Shown: piece by piece, positions 27,303 to 36,215 of the stretch
Numbering within the stretch: position 1 is the first letter of the stretch
How the letters are laid out: each line of letters begins with the position of its first letter
NCBI RefSeq assembly: GCF_034627025.1
Contig: NZ_CP141048.1
Coordinates: 4,230,001 to 4,294,000 of the forward strand
Origin: Microvirga lotononidis
GTDB taxonomy: Bacteria > Pseudomonadota > Alphaproteobacteria > Rhizobiales > Beijerinckiaceae
Direction: 5' to 3'
DNA: 64,000 nucleotides
Translations under genes and position numbers: made by a program
Notes under the pieces: generated by a model
Database searches by the model: none
The model's input: only the letters and a program-made list of their open reading frames with translations
What the model was told of the DNA's origin: nothing

Positions 27303-28087
27303 CGATCCTTTCCGACTTCACCCCCAACGAGATGATGACCATCGCGGCGGCTCGCGCCCTGTCCAACGAGGATGTCTGCTTCGTCGGCATCGGGGCGCCC
27401 TCGGCGGCCTGCAACGTGGCCCGGTTGACCCATGCGCCCGACATCACGCTGATCTACGAGAGCGGCACCATCGGAACGGCGCCGAACGTGCTTCCGCTCT
27501 CGATCGGCGACGGCGAATTGTGCGAGACGGCCGTCACCACGGTGTCCGTGCCGGAGATGTTCCGCTATTGGCTCCAGGGCGGGCGCATTTCCATCGGCTT
27601 CCTGGGAGCCGCCCAGCTCGACCGTTTCGGCAACATCAACACCACGGTGATCGGCGACTATCACAAGCCCAAGGTGCGTCTGCCCGGCGGCGGCGGCGCG
27701 CCTGAGATCGCCAGCTCCTGCAAGGAGGTCTTCATCACCATGAAGCAGGCGACCCGCGGCATGGTGGAGAAAATCGATTTCTACACCTCCTTCGGCCACG
27801 GGGAAGGCGGCAACCACCGTGAGCGTCTCGGCATCAAGACCAAGGGGCCGACACTCCTGATCACGGATCTGGCGATCTGGAAGCCGGATCCCGAGACGAA
27901 GGAATTCACCGTCGTTTCGATGCATCGCGGCGTCACTCGCGATAAGGTGCAGGAAACCTGCGGCTGGAAGGTGCGATTCTCGGATCACCTGGAGGAAACG
28001 CCTCCGCCGACCGAACTCGAACTCACCACCCTGCGCGAGCTTCAGGCCAGGACCGAGAAAGCGCACGGCGGCAAGAAGGGACATTGA
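27299..28087 (+). CDS. pcaJ: 3-Oxoadipate CoA-transferase beta subunit (CatJ/glutaconate-transferase type)
   Basis: A 262-residue subunit carrying the likely catalytic Glu in YESGTIG. Family marks are CFVGIGAPSAACNVAR, GFLGAAQLDRFGNINTT and RLPGGGGAPEIASS. As with its partner the length (262) fits the CatJ/GctB branch. It ends 2 bp before the pcaF start codon, allowing coupled translation. Confidence 0.85.
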   Translation: MTILSDFTPNEMMTIAAARALSNEDVCFVGIGAPSAACNVARLTHAPDITLIYESGTIGTAPNVLPLSIGDGELCETAVTTVSVPEMFRYWLQGGRISIGFLGAAQLDRFGNINTTVIGDYHKPKVRLPGGGGAPEIASSCKEVFITMKQATRGMVEKIDFYTSFGHGEGGNHRERLGIKTKGPTLLITDLAIWKPDPETKEFTVVSMHRGVTRDKVQETCGWKVRFSDHLEETPPPTELELTTLRELQARTEKAHGGKKGH

Positions 28088-28089
28088 AC

Positions 28090-29295
28090 ATGCGCGAAGC
28101 CTTTATCTGCGCCTATGTGCGCACGCCCATCGGCCGTTACGGCGGCTCCCTCTCCGGCGTCCGCGCGGACGATCTCGCCGCGGTGCCGCTGAAAGCGCTG
28201 CGGGAACGCCTCCCGAACCTCGACTTCGAGGCCGTCGACGACGTGATCTACGGCTGCGCCAACCAGGGCGGCGAGGACAACCGCAACGTGGCTCGCATGG
28301 CCGTGCTGCTGGCAGGATTGCCCGGCTCGATCCCCGGAACCACCATGAACCGCCTCTGCGGTTCGGGCATGGATGCGGTCATCGCGGCGGCCCGCGCCAT
28401 CAAGGCCGGCGAAGCGGAGATCATGATCGCGGGCGGCGTCGAGTCCATGTCGCGCGCGCCCTTCGTGATGCCGAAAGCGGAGACGGCTTTCTCGCGCAAC
28501 GCGGAGATCTACGACACCACCATCGGCTGGCGCTTCATCAATCCGCTGATCAAGAGCCAGTACGGCGTCGATTCCATGCCGGAAACCGGTGAGAACGTGG
28601 CGGCGGATTTCAACGTGTCGCGAGAGGATCAAGACGCGTTCGCGCTGCGCTCCCAGAAGAAGGCCGCAGCGGCGCAGGCCAACGGACGGTTGGCCCAGGA
28701 AATCGTACCGGTCACGATCCCGAAGCGAAAGGGTGACCCGGTGATCGTCGACAGGGACGAGCACCCGCGTGGCGACACGACCCTGGAGCAACTCGCGAAG
28801 CTGCCGACGCCGTTCCGCAAGGACGGAACGGTGACGGCCGGCAATGCCTCCGGCGTCAATGACGGCTCGGCCGCACTGATCGTAGCGTCCGAAGAGGCCG
28901 TCCGGAAGTTCGGGCTCGAACCGATGGCCCGCGTGGTCGGCGGAGCCGCTGCCGGCGTTGCGCCGCGCATCATGGGCATCGGACCGGCGCCGGCCACGAA
29001 GAAGCTCTGCGCACGGCTTGGCCTCAAGCCGACGGATTTCGACATCGTGGAATTGAATGAGGCTTTCGCCAGCCAGGGTATCGCGGTGCTGCGTGAGCTC
29101 GGCATCCCTGAGGACGCGGAGCACGTCAACCCGAACGGCGGCGCCATCGCGCTCGGCCATCCGCTCGGCATGTCCGGTGCGCGCATCACCGGCACGGCGG
29201 CGCTGGAGCTGAAGCTCAGGGGCAAGAAGCGTGCCCTTGCGACCATGTGCATCGGCGTGGGGCAGGGCATCGCCGTCGCCCTCGAAGCCGTTTGA
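28090..29295 (+). CDS. pcaF: 3-Oxoadipyl-CoA thiolase PcaF
   Basis: A 401-residue thiolase cleaving beta-ketoadipyl-CoA to succinyl-CoA and acetyl-CoA, the final pathway step. The catalytic residues are visible: Cys in NRLCGSGMDA, His in GGAIALGHPLGMSGAR and Cys in MCIGVGQG. ATG at 28090 with GAAGGG upstream is chosen over a TTG two codons earlier. PcaF is preferred to a general acetyl-CoA acetyltransferase because of position and the FICAYVRTPIGRYGG opening. Confidence 0.93.
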   Translation: MREAFICAYVRTPIGRYGGSLSGVRADDLAAVPLKALRERLPNLDFEAVDDVIYGCANQGGEDNRNVARMAVLLAGLPGSIPGTTMNRLCGSGMDAVIAAARAIKAGEAEIMIAGGVESMSRAPFVMPKAETAFSRNAEIYDTTIGWRFINPLIKSQYGVDSMPETGENVAADFNVSREDQDAFALRSQKKAAAAQANGRLAQEIVPVTIPKRKGDPVIVDRDEHPRGDTTLEQLAKLPTPFRKDGTVTAGNASGVNDGSAALIVASEEAVRKFGLEPMARVVGGAAAGVAPRIMGIGPAPATKKLCARLGLKPTDFDIVELNEAFASQGIAVLRELGIPEDAEHVNPNGGAIALGHPLGMSGARITGTAALELKLRGKKRALATMCIGVGQGIAVALEAV

Positions 29296-29308
29296 CGCCG
29301 ATCTCCCC

Positions 29309-30376
29309 ATGACACCGACGCTCCCGCATCCCATCCTGCAGGCCCTCATCGGCGACGCGGAGGTGGGGGCGTACTTCTCCAACGAGGCCGACCTTGCCGC
29401 CATGCTGCGCGTGGAGTCCGCCCTGGCCGAGGCCGAGGCGAAGGTCGGGCTGATCGACGGCGAGACCGCGCGCCGGATCGCCGAGAGCTGCCGCGCCTTT
29501 CAGGCGGACTGGTCCGGGCTTTCTGAAGGTCTGGCCCGTGACGGCGTGATCGTCCCGGAGTTCGTCAGGCAGCTACGAGGCGCCGTCGGTGAACCTCATG
29601 CCCGGTCGGTGCACCTGGGAGCGACCAGCCAGGACATCATCGATACGGGTCTGATCCTGCGCCTCAAGGGCGTCATCGAGATCCTCGGTCGACGCCTCGA
29701 TGCCCTGATCCATGCGCTCGACGCGCTGAAGCGACGGGATGGCGCGACGCGCCTCATGGCGCATACCCGGATGCAGCAGGCCCTCCCGTTCAGCGCGGCC
29801 GACAAGATCGACACCTGGCTCCAGCCGCTGGACCGGCTCCGTGAGCAATTGCAGGACCTCGCACCGCGCCTGCTCGTCGTCCAGCTCGGCGGCCCCATCG
29901 GCACCCGGGGCGAGCTGAAGGGGCAGGGCGATGCAATTGCCGATGCCATGGCCGAGATCCTGGAACTCGGTCTGGCCCCATCCTGGCATTCCCAGCGCGA
30001 CAGGATCGGCGAGTTCGGGGCCTTCCTGTCGCTGATCACCGGAACGCTGGGCAAGATCGGTCAGGACATCGCCCTGATGGCGCAGAACGAGGTTGGCGAG
30101 GTGCGTCTTGCAACGGGCGGAGGCTCATCCGCCATGCCGCACAAATCCAATCCTGTCCCGGCCGAGGTGCTGGTAACGCTTGCGCGCTTCAATGCCGGAA
30201 TGCTCGGAACCCTGCATCAGGCTCTGGTGCATGAGGGCGAGCGTTCGGGAGCGGCCTGGACCCTGGAATGGATGGTGTTGCCGCAGATGGCCGTGTCCGC
30301 CGCCTCGGCCCTGAGCAAGGCTCACGGCCTTATGGCCGCCATGAGCTTCGCGCCGTCGAAGGCGGCCGGACCCTAG
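29309..30376 (+). CDS. pcaB: 3-Carboxy-cis,cis-muconate cycloisomerase PcaB
   Basis: A 355-residue fumarase/aspartase-superfamily enzyme that forms gamma-carboxymuconolactone. The family signature GGSSAMPHKSNPV is intact, and VHLGATSQDIIDTG and RTRMQQALP-like segments (here AHTRMQQALPFS) are present. At 355 residues it is shorter than the about 450-residue Pseudomonas PcaB, as common in rhizobia, where the C-terminal domain is reduced. Last gene of the operon. Confidence 0.92.
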   Translation: MTPTLPHPILQALIGDAEVGAYFSNEADLAAMLRVESALAEAEAKVGLIDGETARRIAESCRAFQADWSGLSEGLARDGVIVPEFVRQLRGAVGEPHARSVHLGATSQDIIDTGLILRLKGVIEILGRRLDALIHALDALKRRDGATRLMAHTRMQQALPFSAADKIDTWLQPLDRLREQLQDLAPRLLVVQLGGPIGTRGELKGQGDAIADAMAEILELGLAPSWHSQRDRIGEFGAFLSLITGTLGKIGQDIALMAQNEVGEVRLATGGGSSAMPHKSNPVPAEVLVTLARFNAGMLGTLHQALVHEGERSGAAWTLEWMVLPQMAVSAASALSKAHGLMAAMSFAPSKAAGP

Positions 30377-30468
30377 CCGCCCGGCCGAACCCAGGGCGCA
30401 GCACGGCGTCTCGCCCTGTCCTGCCCTCGAGAGGGACGAAGCTCACCTCGTCATGGCCGCACTTGGTG

Positions 30469-30499
30469 CGTCCCCCCACGCCTTTGCCGTGGGGGGACG
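30469..30499. terminator. Strong hairpin after the pca operon
   Basis: CGTCCCCCCACG and CGTGGGGGGACG form a perfect 12-bp stem around CCTTTGC, about 90 bp after the pcaB stop. There is no T-run, so it could be a structural 3' end or a palindromic repeat unit and not a classical terminator. Confidence 0.45.
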
Positions 30500-30519
30500 A
30501 CGTGAGTGGCCGGGTCTGA

Positions 30520-30540
30520 TCCCCGGATCAAGTCCGGGGA
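30520..30540. repeat. Short palindromic element
   Basis: TCCCCGGA-TCAAG-TCCGGGGA: an 8-bp inverted repeat with a 5-nt loop. From memory this CCGGATCAAGTCCGG unit is widespread between genes of Hyphomicrobiales; copy number here cannot be checked from one window. Confidence 0.55.
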
Positions 30541-30593
30541 CGGCCGTGCCGGAGCGGGTGCGGACAGCGTGATGTTATGTTCTCACTTTGTTC

Positions 30594-30622
30594 TTGACAG
30601 GGGGATGAACCTTGGCTATATC
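30594..30622 (+). promoter_or_regulatory. Strong sigma70-type promoter with no gene directly behind it
   Basis: TTGACA (30594-30599), exactly 17 bp, then TATATC (30617-30622), preceded by an AT-rich TTATGTTCTCACTTTGTTC stretch. This is one of the best promoter matches in the window, yet the next gene on this strand, lipA, begins 670 bp away. The first in-frame ATG (30605) lies inside the promoter itself. Confidence 0.6.
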
Positions 30623-30629
30623 GTTACCC

Positions 30630-30895
30630 ATCCCCGCCTGACGAGGGGCGCGCTCGCGAGGCGTCGCAGTTGTGGGGTGGGGAACGGTCCTGCCGCAGGT
30701 CTCGCACACCTGCGACGGGAGGCCCTTGACAGCCCTGTGCTGGCCCAAGTCGAAACGCCTAAAAGTACCGTGCGTGACGAGCAGTTCGGCTCTCACATTC
30801 ACACTTAGACATCGAGCCGGGCTGCCATCGCGCCACCCTCGATCTCCTGAAAGGCTCGCAGCGCAAGCTGCGGGCCCCAAGGTGCTGCTCTTTGA
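30630..30895 (+). ncRNA. Candidate noncoding transcript or long leader
   Basis: The segment directly downstream of the promoter at 30594 has no believable reading frame but contains paired segments, for example GCAGGT / ACCTGC around 30700 and CTCGCAGCGCAAGCTGCGGG near 30855. It does not match any RNA family I can recall. The 3' end is arbitrary. It may equally be an extended lipA leader. Confidence 0.25.
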
Positions 30896-30926
30896 CAGGA
30901 AACCATCACCAGGCACCCACCCTGTC

Positions 30927-31008
30927 ATGGCCGGGCCTGTCCCGGCCATCCCGATACGGTGAGGCGCGGCGCCATTCGGATCGGGATCACCGGCACAAGG
31001 CCGGTGAT
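30927..31008. repeat. Two adjacent hairpin repeat units
   Basis: ATGGCCGGG-cctgt-CCCGGCCAT (30927-30949) and ATCACCGGC-acaag-GCCGGTGAT (30986-31008) are perfect 9-bp inverted repeats. They resemble REP-type intergenic units and lie beside the larger palindrome at 31038. Confidence 0.55.
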
Positions 31009-31037
31009 GACGTCGCGGGTGGTCCTGGCCGTGCGGT

Positions 31038-31139
31038 GGTGTCATCCCCGGCGAGCGGAGCGAGGGAAGGGGATCCAGGGTTGGGAACGTGCAGATGGAT
31101 TCCCTTCCCCTCCGCTACGCTCCGGCCGGGAATGACACC
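31038..31139. repeat. About 100-bp imperfect inverted repeat
   Basis: The left arm (31038-31077, beginning GGTGTCATCCCCGGC and ending GGGGATCCA) is the near reverse complement of the right arm (31096-31139, beginning TGGATTCCC and ending AATGACACC), with an 18-bp centre. It looks like a full REP-doublet or MITE-like element inserted between pcaB and lipA. Confidence 0.65.
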
Positions 31140-31292
31140 TACGCCGTCATGGCCGTCTGGGTGCCGTGCGGGAGGCGTGCTCCGCCGCGAAACGCAGCCT
31201 TGTCATCTGAGCATTTGCGATTGTGCTCCGAAAGTCTTAAATCACCGGCATGTAAGGAAGGGCGGGGCCCTTCGCCTCAGGGGTTTAGCTTC

Positions 31293-32252
31293 ATGGCCGT
31301 CGTTCTCGACCTCCTCAACAAGGATCAGCGTCCTCGCCACCCGGAAAAGGCGCACCGGCCGGATCAACCCGTTCAGCAGCGCAAGCCCGAATGGATCCGC
31401 GTGAAGGCTCCGGGCTCGCCCAAATGGGCCGAGACCAACCGGATCGTGCGCGAGAACAAGCTCGTGACGGTCTGCGAGGAGGCGGGCTGCCCCAATATCG
31501 GCGAGTGCTGGGAGAAGAAGCACGCCACCTTCATGATCATGGGCGACACCTGCACCCGGGCCTGCGCCTTCTGCAACGTGAAGACCGGCTTGCCGCAGGC
31601 GCTCGACCCGAACGAACCCGAGAGCGTGGCGAAGGCGGTCGAGAAGCTTGGCCTCGAGCACGTGGTCATCACGTCGGTGGACCGGGACGACCTCGCCGAC
31701 GGGGGCGCCCAGCATTTCGCCGACGTGATTCACGCCATCCGGGCGCGCAGCCCCAAGACGACCATCGAGATCCTGACGCCCGATTTCCTGCGCAAGCCCG
31801 GCGCCCTCGAGGTCGTGGTCGCAGCCAAGCCCGACGTGTTCAACCACAACCTCGAAACCGTTCCGTCCAAGTACCTCAAGGTCCGGCCCGGCGCGCGCTA
31901 TTTCCATTCCATCCGCCTGCTGCAGCAGGTGAAGGAGCTGGATCCGACCATTTTCACGAAGTCCGGCATCATGGTCGGCTTGGGCGAGGAGCGGAACGAG
32001 GTGCTCCAGCTCATGGACGACCTGCGCTCGGCGGATGTGGATTTCATGACCATCGGCCAGTACCTCCAGCCGACGAAGAAGCACCATCAGGTGATCCGCT
32101 TCGTGACGCCGGACGAGTTCAAGGCCTATGAAACCACCGCCTATGCCAAGGGGTTCCTCCTGGTCTCCTCGACCCCGCTGACGCGTTCCTCGCATCACGC
32201 AGGCGAGGATTTTGCCAAGCTGAAGGCGGCTCGTCTGACGAAGCTCGGCTAA
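31293..32252 (+). CDS. lipA: Lipoyl synthase LipA
   Basis: A 319-residue radical-SAM enzyme that inserts sulfur into octanoyl groups to make lipoate. Both iron-sulfur clusters are visible: [12 protein letters not shown] (auxiliary cluster) and CTRACAFC (SAM cluster), followed by [16 protein letters not shown]. The ATG at 31293 is chosen because upstream codons have no LipA character. Ends just before a palindromic repeat. Confidence 0.96.
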   Translation: MAVVLDLLNKDQRPRHPEKAHRPDQPVQQRKPEWIRVKAPGSPKWAETNRIVRENKLVTVCEEAGCPNIGECWEKKHATFMIMGDTCTRACAFCNVKTGLPQALDPNEPESVAKAVEKLGLEHVVITSVDRDDLADGGAQHFADVIHAIRARSPKTTIEILTPDFLRKPGALEVVVAAKPDVFNHNLETVPSKYLKVRPGARYFHSIRLLQQVKELDPTIFTKSGIMVGLGEERNEVLQLMDDLRSADVDFMTIGQYLQPTKKHHQVIRFVTPDEFKAYETTAYAKGFLLVSSTPLTRSSHHAGEDFAKLKAARLTKLG

Positions 32253-32300
32253 AGCATCGGACCCAAAGGTGGAATGCACTTTTGGGATCCATCCGATGCT
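32253..32300. repeat. REP-like palindrome, unit 1
   Basis: AGCATCGGACCCAAAGGTGG and its near reverse complement up to ATCCGATGCT form an imperfect 48-bp palindrome right after the lipA stop. A second, related unit follows at 32311. AGCATCGGA...TCCGATGCT elements of this type recur between genes in Methylobacteriaceae, to my knowledge. Confidence 0.65.
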
Positions 32301-32310
32301 GCACTCTTAC

Positions 32311-32364
32311 AGCGGCGCATCGTTCTGTACGGAAAACCGGATCCACTTTTCCGCCCGATGCGCT
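32311..32364. repeat. REP-like palindrome, unit 2
   Basis: AGCGGCGCATCG pairs with CGATGCGCT, and an inner GGAAAA pairs with TTTTCC around a GGATCC centre. It shares the GATGC ends and GGATCCAC core with the unit at 32253, in the same gap between lipA and the kinase gene, so the two look like a REP doublet. Confidence 0.55.
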
Positions 32365-32394
32365 AGGTTCGGGCACGCATTTTTCGGACGAGGC

Positions 32395-32919
32395 ATGGAG
32401 CGCATTCTGGTCATCGGCAGCCCGGGCGCGGGCAAGAGCACCCTGGCGAGCCGTCTCGCCCGGCGCCTCGACCTGCCCCTGATCCATCTCGACCGGGAAT
32501 ATTTCGGTCCCGGCTGGACCATGCCCTCCCGGGAGGAGTGGCGCGAGCGCGCGAGAGCGCTCGCGGCGCGGCCCGCCTGGGTCATGGACGGCAACTATGC
32601 CAGCACCTTCGACATCCGCGTGCCCCGCGCCACGACGATCGTCTGGCTCGACCTGCCACGCTGGCAATGCGCTTCCAGCGTGCTCTGGCGGGTGGCGAGG
32701 AATTACGGTCAGGCGCGGCCTGACCTCGGTTCCGCCGGGCCCGAGCGCTTCGACTGGTCCTTCATGCGCTGGATCTGGACCTATCCCGACAAGATGCGAC
32801 CGAAGACGCTGCGCATGCTGGAGCGCCTGCGTGCCGACCAGAAGGTCCATGTGCTGCATTCCCGTTCCGAGATTCCGGCCCTGGAGGCCACGCTGTCAAA
32901 CTTCAAAGAGGCCGCCTGA
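32395..32919 (+). CDS. P-loop NTPase / small-kinase-like protein (FlaR-type)
   Basis: A 174-residue protein with Walker A GSPGAGKST at the N terminus, then HLDREYFGPGW and WVMDGNYASTFDIR, a pattern seen in adenylate-kinase-like proteins often annotated as 'topology modulation' FlaR. The substrate is unknown. The ATG at 32395 follows GGACGAGG. It ends 2 bp before the Coq10-type gene, so the two are probably cotranscribed. Confidence 0.75.
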   Translation: MERILVIGSPGAGKSTLASRLARRLDLPLIHLDREYFGPGWTMPSREEWRERARALAARPAWVMDGNYASTFDIRVPRATTIVWLDLPRWQCASSVLWRVARNYGQARPDLGSAGPERFDWSFMRWIWTYPDKMRPKTLRMLERLRADQKVHVLHSRSEIPALEATLSNFKEAA

Positions 32920-32921
32920 TC

Positions 32922-33407
32922 ATGCCGACCTTTCGCACCACGCGTTCCGTCCAGCATAGTCCGGCCCAAATGTTCGCTCTCGTGGCCGACGTGGAGCGTT
33001 ACCCGGAATTCGTGCCCCTCTGCGAGGATCTGAGGGTCATGCGCCGGGTCCAGAGCGGGGAGGGTATCGAGACCCTCGTAGCCACCATGTCCGTCGGCTA
33101 CAAGGCCATCAGGGAGACCTTCACGACCCGTGTGACCCTGGACGATCCGCGCCGGAAGATCACGGTCGAGTACGTGGACGGGCCGTTCAAGTATCTCGAA
33201 AACCGCTGGACCTTCCGGGACGCGCCCGGAGGCGGCTGCGAGGTGGAGTTCTACATCAACTACGAGTTCAAGAGCTTCGCCCTGGGTCTGCTCATGGGCT
33301 CGGTCTTCGACAAGGCCTTTCGCAAATTCACCGAGGCCTTCGAGGAGCGCGCGGACGAGATCTACGGTACTCCTTCGAAGGCGCAGGCTGGGGCGAGGAG
33401 CGCCTGA
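32922..33407 (+). CDS. Coq10/RatA-type START-domain protein
   Basis: A 161-residue single START/polyketide-cyclase-like domain. The family opening (FRTTRSVQHSPAQMFALVADVERYPEF-type) and the C-terminal FDKAFRKFTEAFEERA helix are present. Homologues bind ubiquinone (Coq10) in mitochondria; the E. coli homologue RatA was described as affecting ribosome association. In alphaproteobacteria it often sits next to lipA, as here. Ends 1 bp before the convergent cinA-type gene. Confidence 0.85.
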   Translation: MPTFRTTRSVQHSPAQMFALVADVERYPEFVPLCEDLRVMRRVQSGEGIETLVATMSVGYKAIRETFTTRVTLDDPRRKITVEYVDGPFKYLENRWTFRDAPGGGCEVEFYINYEFKSFALGLLMGSVFDKAFRKFTEAFEERADEIYGTPSKAQAGARSA

Positions 33408-33896
33408 TCAGCGAAGAGCCTGCTCCAGCAGGGACAACGCATCCTCGACCGCCCGGCGGCGGACGTTCTCCCGACCGAGATCGCCGTAGCGCCGCTCCAG
33501 GTGCACCGTCGGAGAACCTTTGCGGGCGAGCCCGAAATGGACGAGCCCCACCGGTTTCGTTGCCGTCCCGCCGGTCGGGCCGGCGACACCCGTTATGCCG
33601 ACGGCGACATCGGCCTGGGATTGGGCAAGTGCCCCCTCGGCCATGGCGCGGGCCACGGGCTCGCTGACGGCACCACACGTGGCGATCAGGTCGGCCGGGA
33701 CGCCGATCAGCTCCGTTTTCGCCTCGTTGGAATAGGTCACGAAGCCCCGCTCCACGACGGCCGAGGAGCCGGAAATCTCCGTCAGCAGGGCCGCCACGAG
33801 ACCGCCGGTGCAGGATTCGGCGGTGGCGATCTTCAGGCGCTTGGCCTTGTAGGCATCGAGGAGCGCTGCGGCGCGCATCGTCATCTCGGGCGTCAT
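33408..33896 (-). CDS. pncC: Nicotinamide-nucleotide amidase PncC (CinA C-terminal domain only)
   Basis: A 162-residue stand-alone CinA C-terminal domain: [24 protein letters not shown] contains the catalytic Ser, and [18 protein letters not shown] the second conserved block. It deamidates NMN to nicotinate mononucleotide. The N-terminal molybdopterin-like domain of full CinA is absent. ATG at 33896 overlaps the ispDF stop as ATGA; the longer open frame reads into ispDF antiframe. Confidence 0.9.
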   Translation of the reverse strand: MTPEMTMRAAALLDAYKAKRLKIATAESCTGGLVAALLTEISGSSAVVERGFVTYSNEAKTELIGVPADLIATCGAVSEPVARAMAEGALAQSQADVAVGITGVAGPTGGTATKPVGLVHFGLARKGSPTVHLERRYGDLGRENVRRRAVEDALSLLEQALR

Positions 33897-35086
33897 GCGT
33901 TCACCTCCGGCAGGCGGATCGTTGCGGCCGCCTGGGCGGCGATGCCCTCGGAGCGTCCGGTGAATCCAAGCTTCTCCGTCGTCGTCGCCTTGAGCGAGAC
34001 CTGATCCAAGCGAAGCCCGGTGATCCCGGCAATCCGCTGGCGCATCGCCTCCCGATGCGGGCCGAGACGCGGCTTCTCGCATAGAAGCGTGGCGTCGAGA
34101 TGATCGACGATGCCGCCCCGCTTGGCGACGCGTTCGACCGCGTGGGCCAGGAACCGGTCGGACGACGCGCCGCGCCATTGCGGATCGCTCGGCGGGAAAT
34201 GAGTCCCGATATCGCCATCCGCGAGGGCCCCGAGGATGGCATCCGTCAGGGCGTGCAGGATCACATCCCCGTCCGAATGGGCGAGAACCCCGCGATCATG
34301 GGGAACCTTGATTCCGCCGAGCCAGACATGATCGCCAGCGCCGAACGCGTGAACGTCGAATCCCGTGCCGAGGCGGGTTAGGTAAGCCATCGTATTTCCT
34401 TTCGAACGCCTGTCGGCCTCCTGAAAATCGGCCGGGTGCGTCAGCTTGATGTTGCCGGCGGCTCCTTCGAAGACATGGACCGGCAGACCGGCCCATTCCG
34501 CGAGAGCGCCATCATCGGTGAAGGCATGCAGGCCTGCGGCGGCGGCCCGGCGGTGCGCATCGAGAAGGAGCGGAAAACGGAAGGCCTGCGGTGTCTGAAC
34601 CGCCCTGAGAGTCGAACGATCCGGCGTGGAGATCACTTCCGATCGTTCCCCGATCACCTTGATCGTGTCGGTGACGACCGTTCCCGGAACGGCGGCGCCC
34701 CAGCGTCCGGATGCCCCGATGGCGCGGTCGATCAGGTCAGGACCGGGAAAGGGACGTGCGGCGTCATGAACGAGGACGAGCTCCGGATTGAGGCCGGTCA
34801 GGGCTTCCAGCCCGCTCCTCACCGAATCCTGCCTCGTTGCGCCTCCGTGGACGCATGGCAGAAGCGTCGCTGAAGGGACTGGCAGGACCGCGATGGCGCC
34901 TTCATAGAGAGCGCGGTCGTCGGGATGGATCACCACCACGGTGTGGTTAATTCCGGGATGGGCAAGGAAGGTCGACAGCGTTCTCGCCAGAACGGGCATT
35001 TCTCCCAAAAGCCGATACTGCTTCGGAATCCCTTCGCCCGCTCGCGATCCGCGTCCGGCAGCAACGATGAGAGCAGCAACTGACAT
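33893..35086 (-). CDS. ispDF: Bifunctional IspD-IspF of the MEP isoprenoid pathway
   Basis: A 397-residue fusion. The N-terminal IspD (about 1-225) has [13 protein letters not shown] and PKQYRLLG and makes CDP-methylerythritol. The C-terminal IspF (about 235-395) has GFDVHAF and [18 protein letters not shown] metal and substrate sites and makes methylerythritol cyclodiphosphate. The fusion is typical of alphaproteobacteria. ATG at 35086 has AGAGG upstream; a TTG at 35107 is an alternative. Divergent from dusB. Confidence 0.94.
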   Translation of the reverse strand: MSVAALIVAAGRGSRAGEGIPKQYRLLGEMPVLARTLSTFLAHPGINHTVVVIHPDDRALYEGAIAVLPVPSATLLPCVHGGATRQDSVRSGLEALTGLNPELVLVHDAARPFPGPDLIDRAIGASGRWGAAVPGTVVTDTIKVIGERSEVISTPDRSTLRAVQTPQAFRFPLLLDAHRRAAAAGLHAFTDDGALAEWAGLPVHVFEGAAGNIKLTHPADFQEADRRSKGNTMAYLTRLGTGFDVHAFGAGDHVWLGGIKVPHDRGVLAHSDGDVILHALTDAILGALADGDIGTHFPPSDPQWRGASSDRFLAHAVERVAKRGGIVDHLDATLLCEKPRLGPHREAMRQRIAGITGLRLDQVSLKATTTEKLGFTGRSEGIAAQAAATIRLPEVNA

Positions 35087-35195
35087 ATAGGCGAGCCTCT
35101 GTGACAAACGCTCTCGTAAGCGTGAGATCTGGAGAAGGCAAATCCCCGCCGGAGGGACTTGCGCCCGAACGCGAAATGGCTATTGATTAGGCACA

Positions 35196-36215
35196 ATGAA
35201 CTTTGAACAAAAAATAGGCGCGGGCAGTTTCGACATCGGTCCTATACGGGTCGAGGCGGCGGCCATTCTTGCACCTTTGTCCGGCGTCACGGATGTCGCA
35301 TTCCGGCGCATCGCCAAGCGCCTGGGAGCCGGTCTCGTCGTGTCCGAGATGGTGGCTTCGGACGAACTGGTCCAGGGTTCGGAAGAGGCACAGCTGCGGG
35401 CCGAAGGAGCTGGGATCGAGCCGCATGTCGTCCAGCTGGCCGGTTGCGAGCCGCATTGGATGGCAGAGGCCGCACGGGTCGCCGAAGGCGCAGGGGCGCG
35501 CATCATCGACATCAATATGGGCTGCCCGGCAAAGCGCGTGATCGGCGGCTATGCCGGGTCGGCGCTGATGCGCGATCTCGACCATGCGGCCCGGCTCATC
35601 GAAGCGACCGTGCAGGCCGCCAACGTGCCCGTGACGGTCAAGATGCGGCTCGGCTGGGATCACGACAACATCAATGCGCCGGAACTTGCCCGTCGGGCTG
35701 AGAGCCTGGGCGTGCGCGCCGTGACGGTGCACGGCCGGACCCGGCAACAATTCTACAAGGGCCAGGCCGACTGGAACGCCATCGCCGCCATCGTCCGGAA
35801 CGTCAGCATCCCGGTGATCGCCAATGGCGACATCGGCTCGCTCGACGATGCGAGACGTTGCCTGTTGGCCTCGGGGGGCACGGCCGTGATGGTCGGACGC
35901 TCCGCCGTCGGGCGCCCCTGGCTCGTGGGGCAGATCGGGGCGGCGCTGCAAGGTGAGACGATCCCCGATCCAACGCCGGAAGCGATGACCGGAATCGCCG
36001 TCGAACATTATGAGGGACTGCTGTCGCTCTACGGGGAAAAGACAGGAATCCGGCATGCCCGCAAACACCTCGCTGCCTATGCCGACGTGGCAAAGGCTTC
36101 CGGCTTCCACGTTCCGCCTAGCGTCCGCATGGTGCTCGTCACCTCCGAGGAGCCCCGGGCCGTGATCGCCATGCTGCGCTCCCTCTACACCCGCCAGGAT
36201 CGAGAGGCGGCATGA
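35196..36215 (+). CDS. dusB: tRNA-dihydrouridine synthase (NifR3/DusB type)
   Basis: A 339-residue FMN enzyme reducing uridines in tRNA D loops. It has [20 protein letters not shown], the catalytic Cys in [16 protein letters not shown], and phosphate-binding [10 protein letters not shown] and ANGDIGS. Called nifR3 where it precedes ntrBC, as here; its stop overlaps ntrB by 4 bp. Early rhizobial work named it a nitrogen regulator because of this linkage. Confidence 0.93.
   Translation: MNFEQKIGAGSFDIGPIRVEAAAILAPLSGVTDVAFRRIAKRLGAGLVVSEMVASDELVQGSEEAQLRAEGAGIEPHVVQLAGCEPHWMAEAARVAEGAGARIIDINMGCPAKRVIGGYAGSALMRDLDHAARLIEATVQAANVPVTVKMRLGWDHDNINAPELARRAESLGVRAVTVHGRTRQQFYKGQADWNAIAAIVRNVSIPVIANGDIGSLDDARRCLLASGGTAVMVGRSAVGRPWLVGQIGAALQGETIPDPTPEAMTGIAVEHYEGLLSLYGEKTGIRHARKHLAAYADVAKASGFHVPPSVRMVLVTSEEPRAVIAMLRSLYTRQDREAA

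Larger units (their letters stand above)
30377..31292. other. Gene-free region between pcaB and lipA with many palindromes
   Basis: About 0.9 kb with no convincing protein gene. It holds at least five hairpin units (30469-30499, 30520-30540, 30927-30949, 30986-31008 and the 100-bp 31038-31139 element) and a strong sigma70-type promoter at 30594-30622. The promoter-less open frames crossing it are shadows. Confidence 0.7.

Noticed and set aside
30605..30808. Short reading frame beginning MNLGYIVTHP after the promoter at 30594
   Set aside because: Its ATG lies between the -35 and -10 elements, so it would not be in the transcript, and it lacks a ribosome-binding site.
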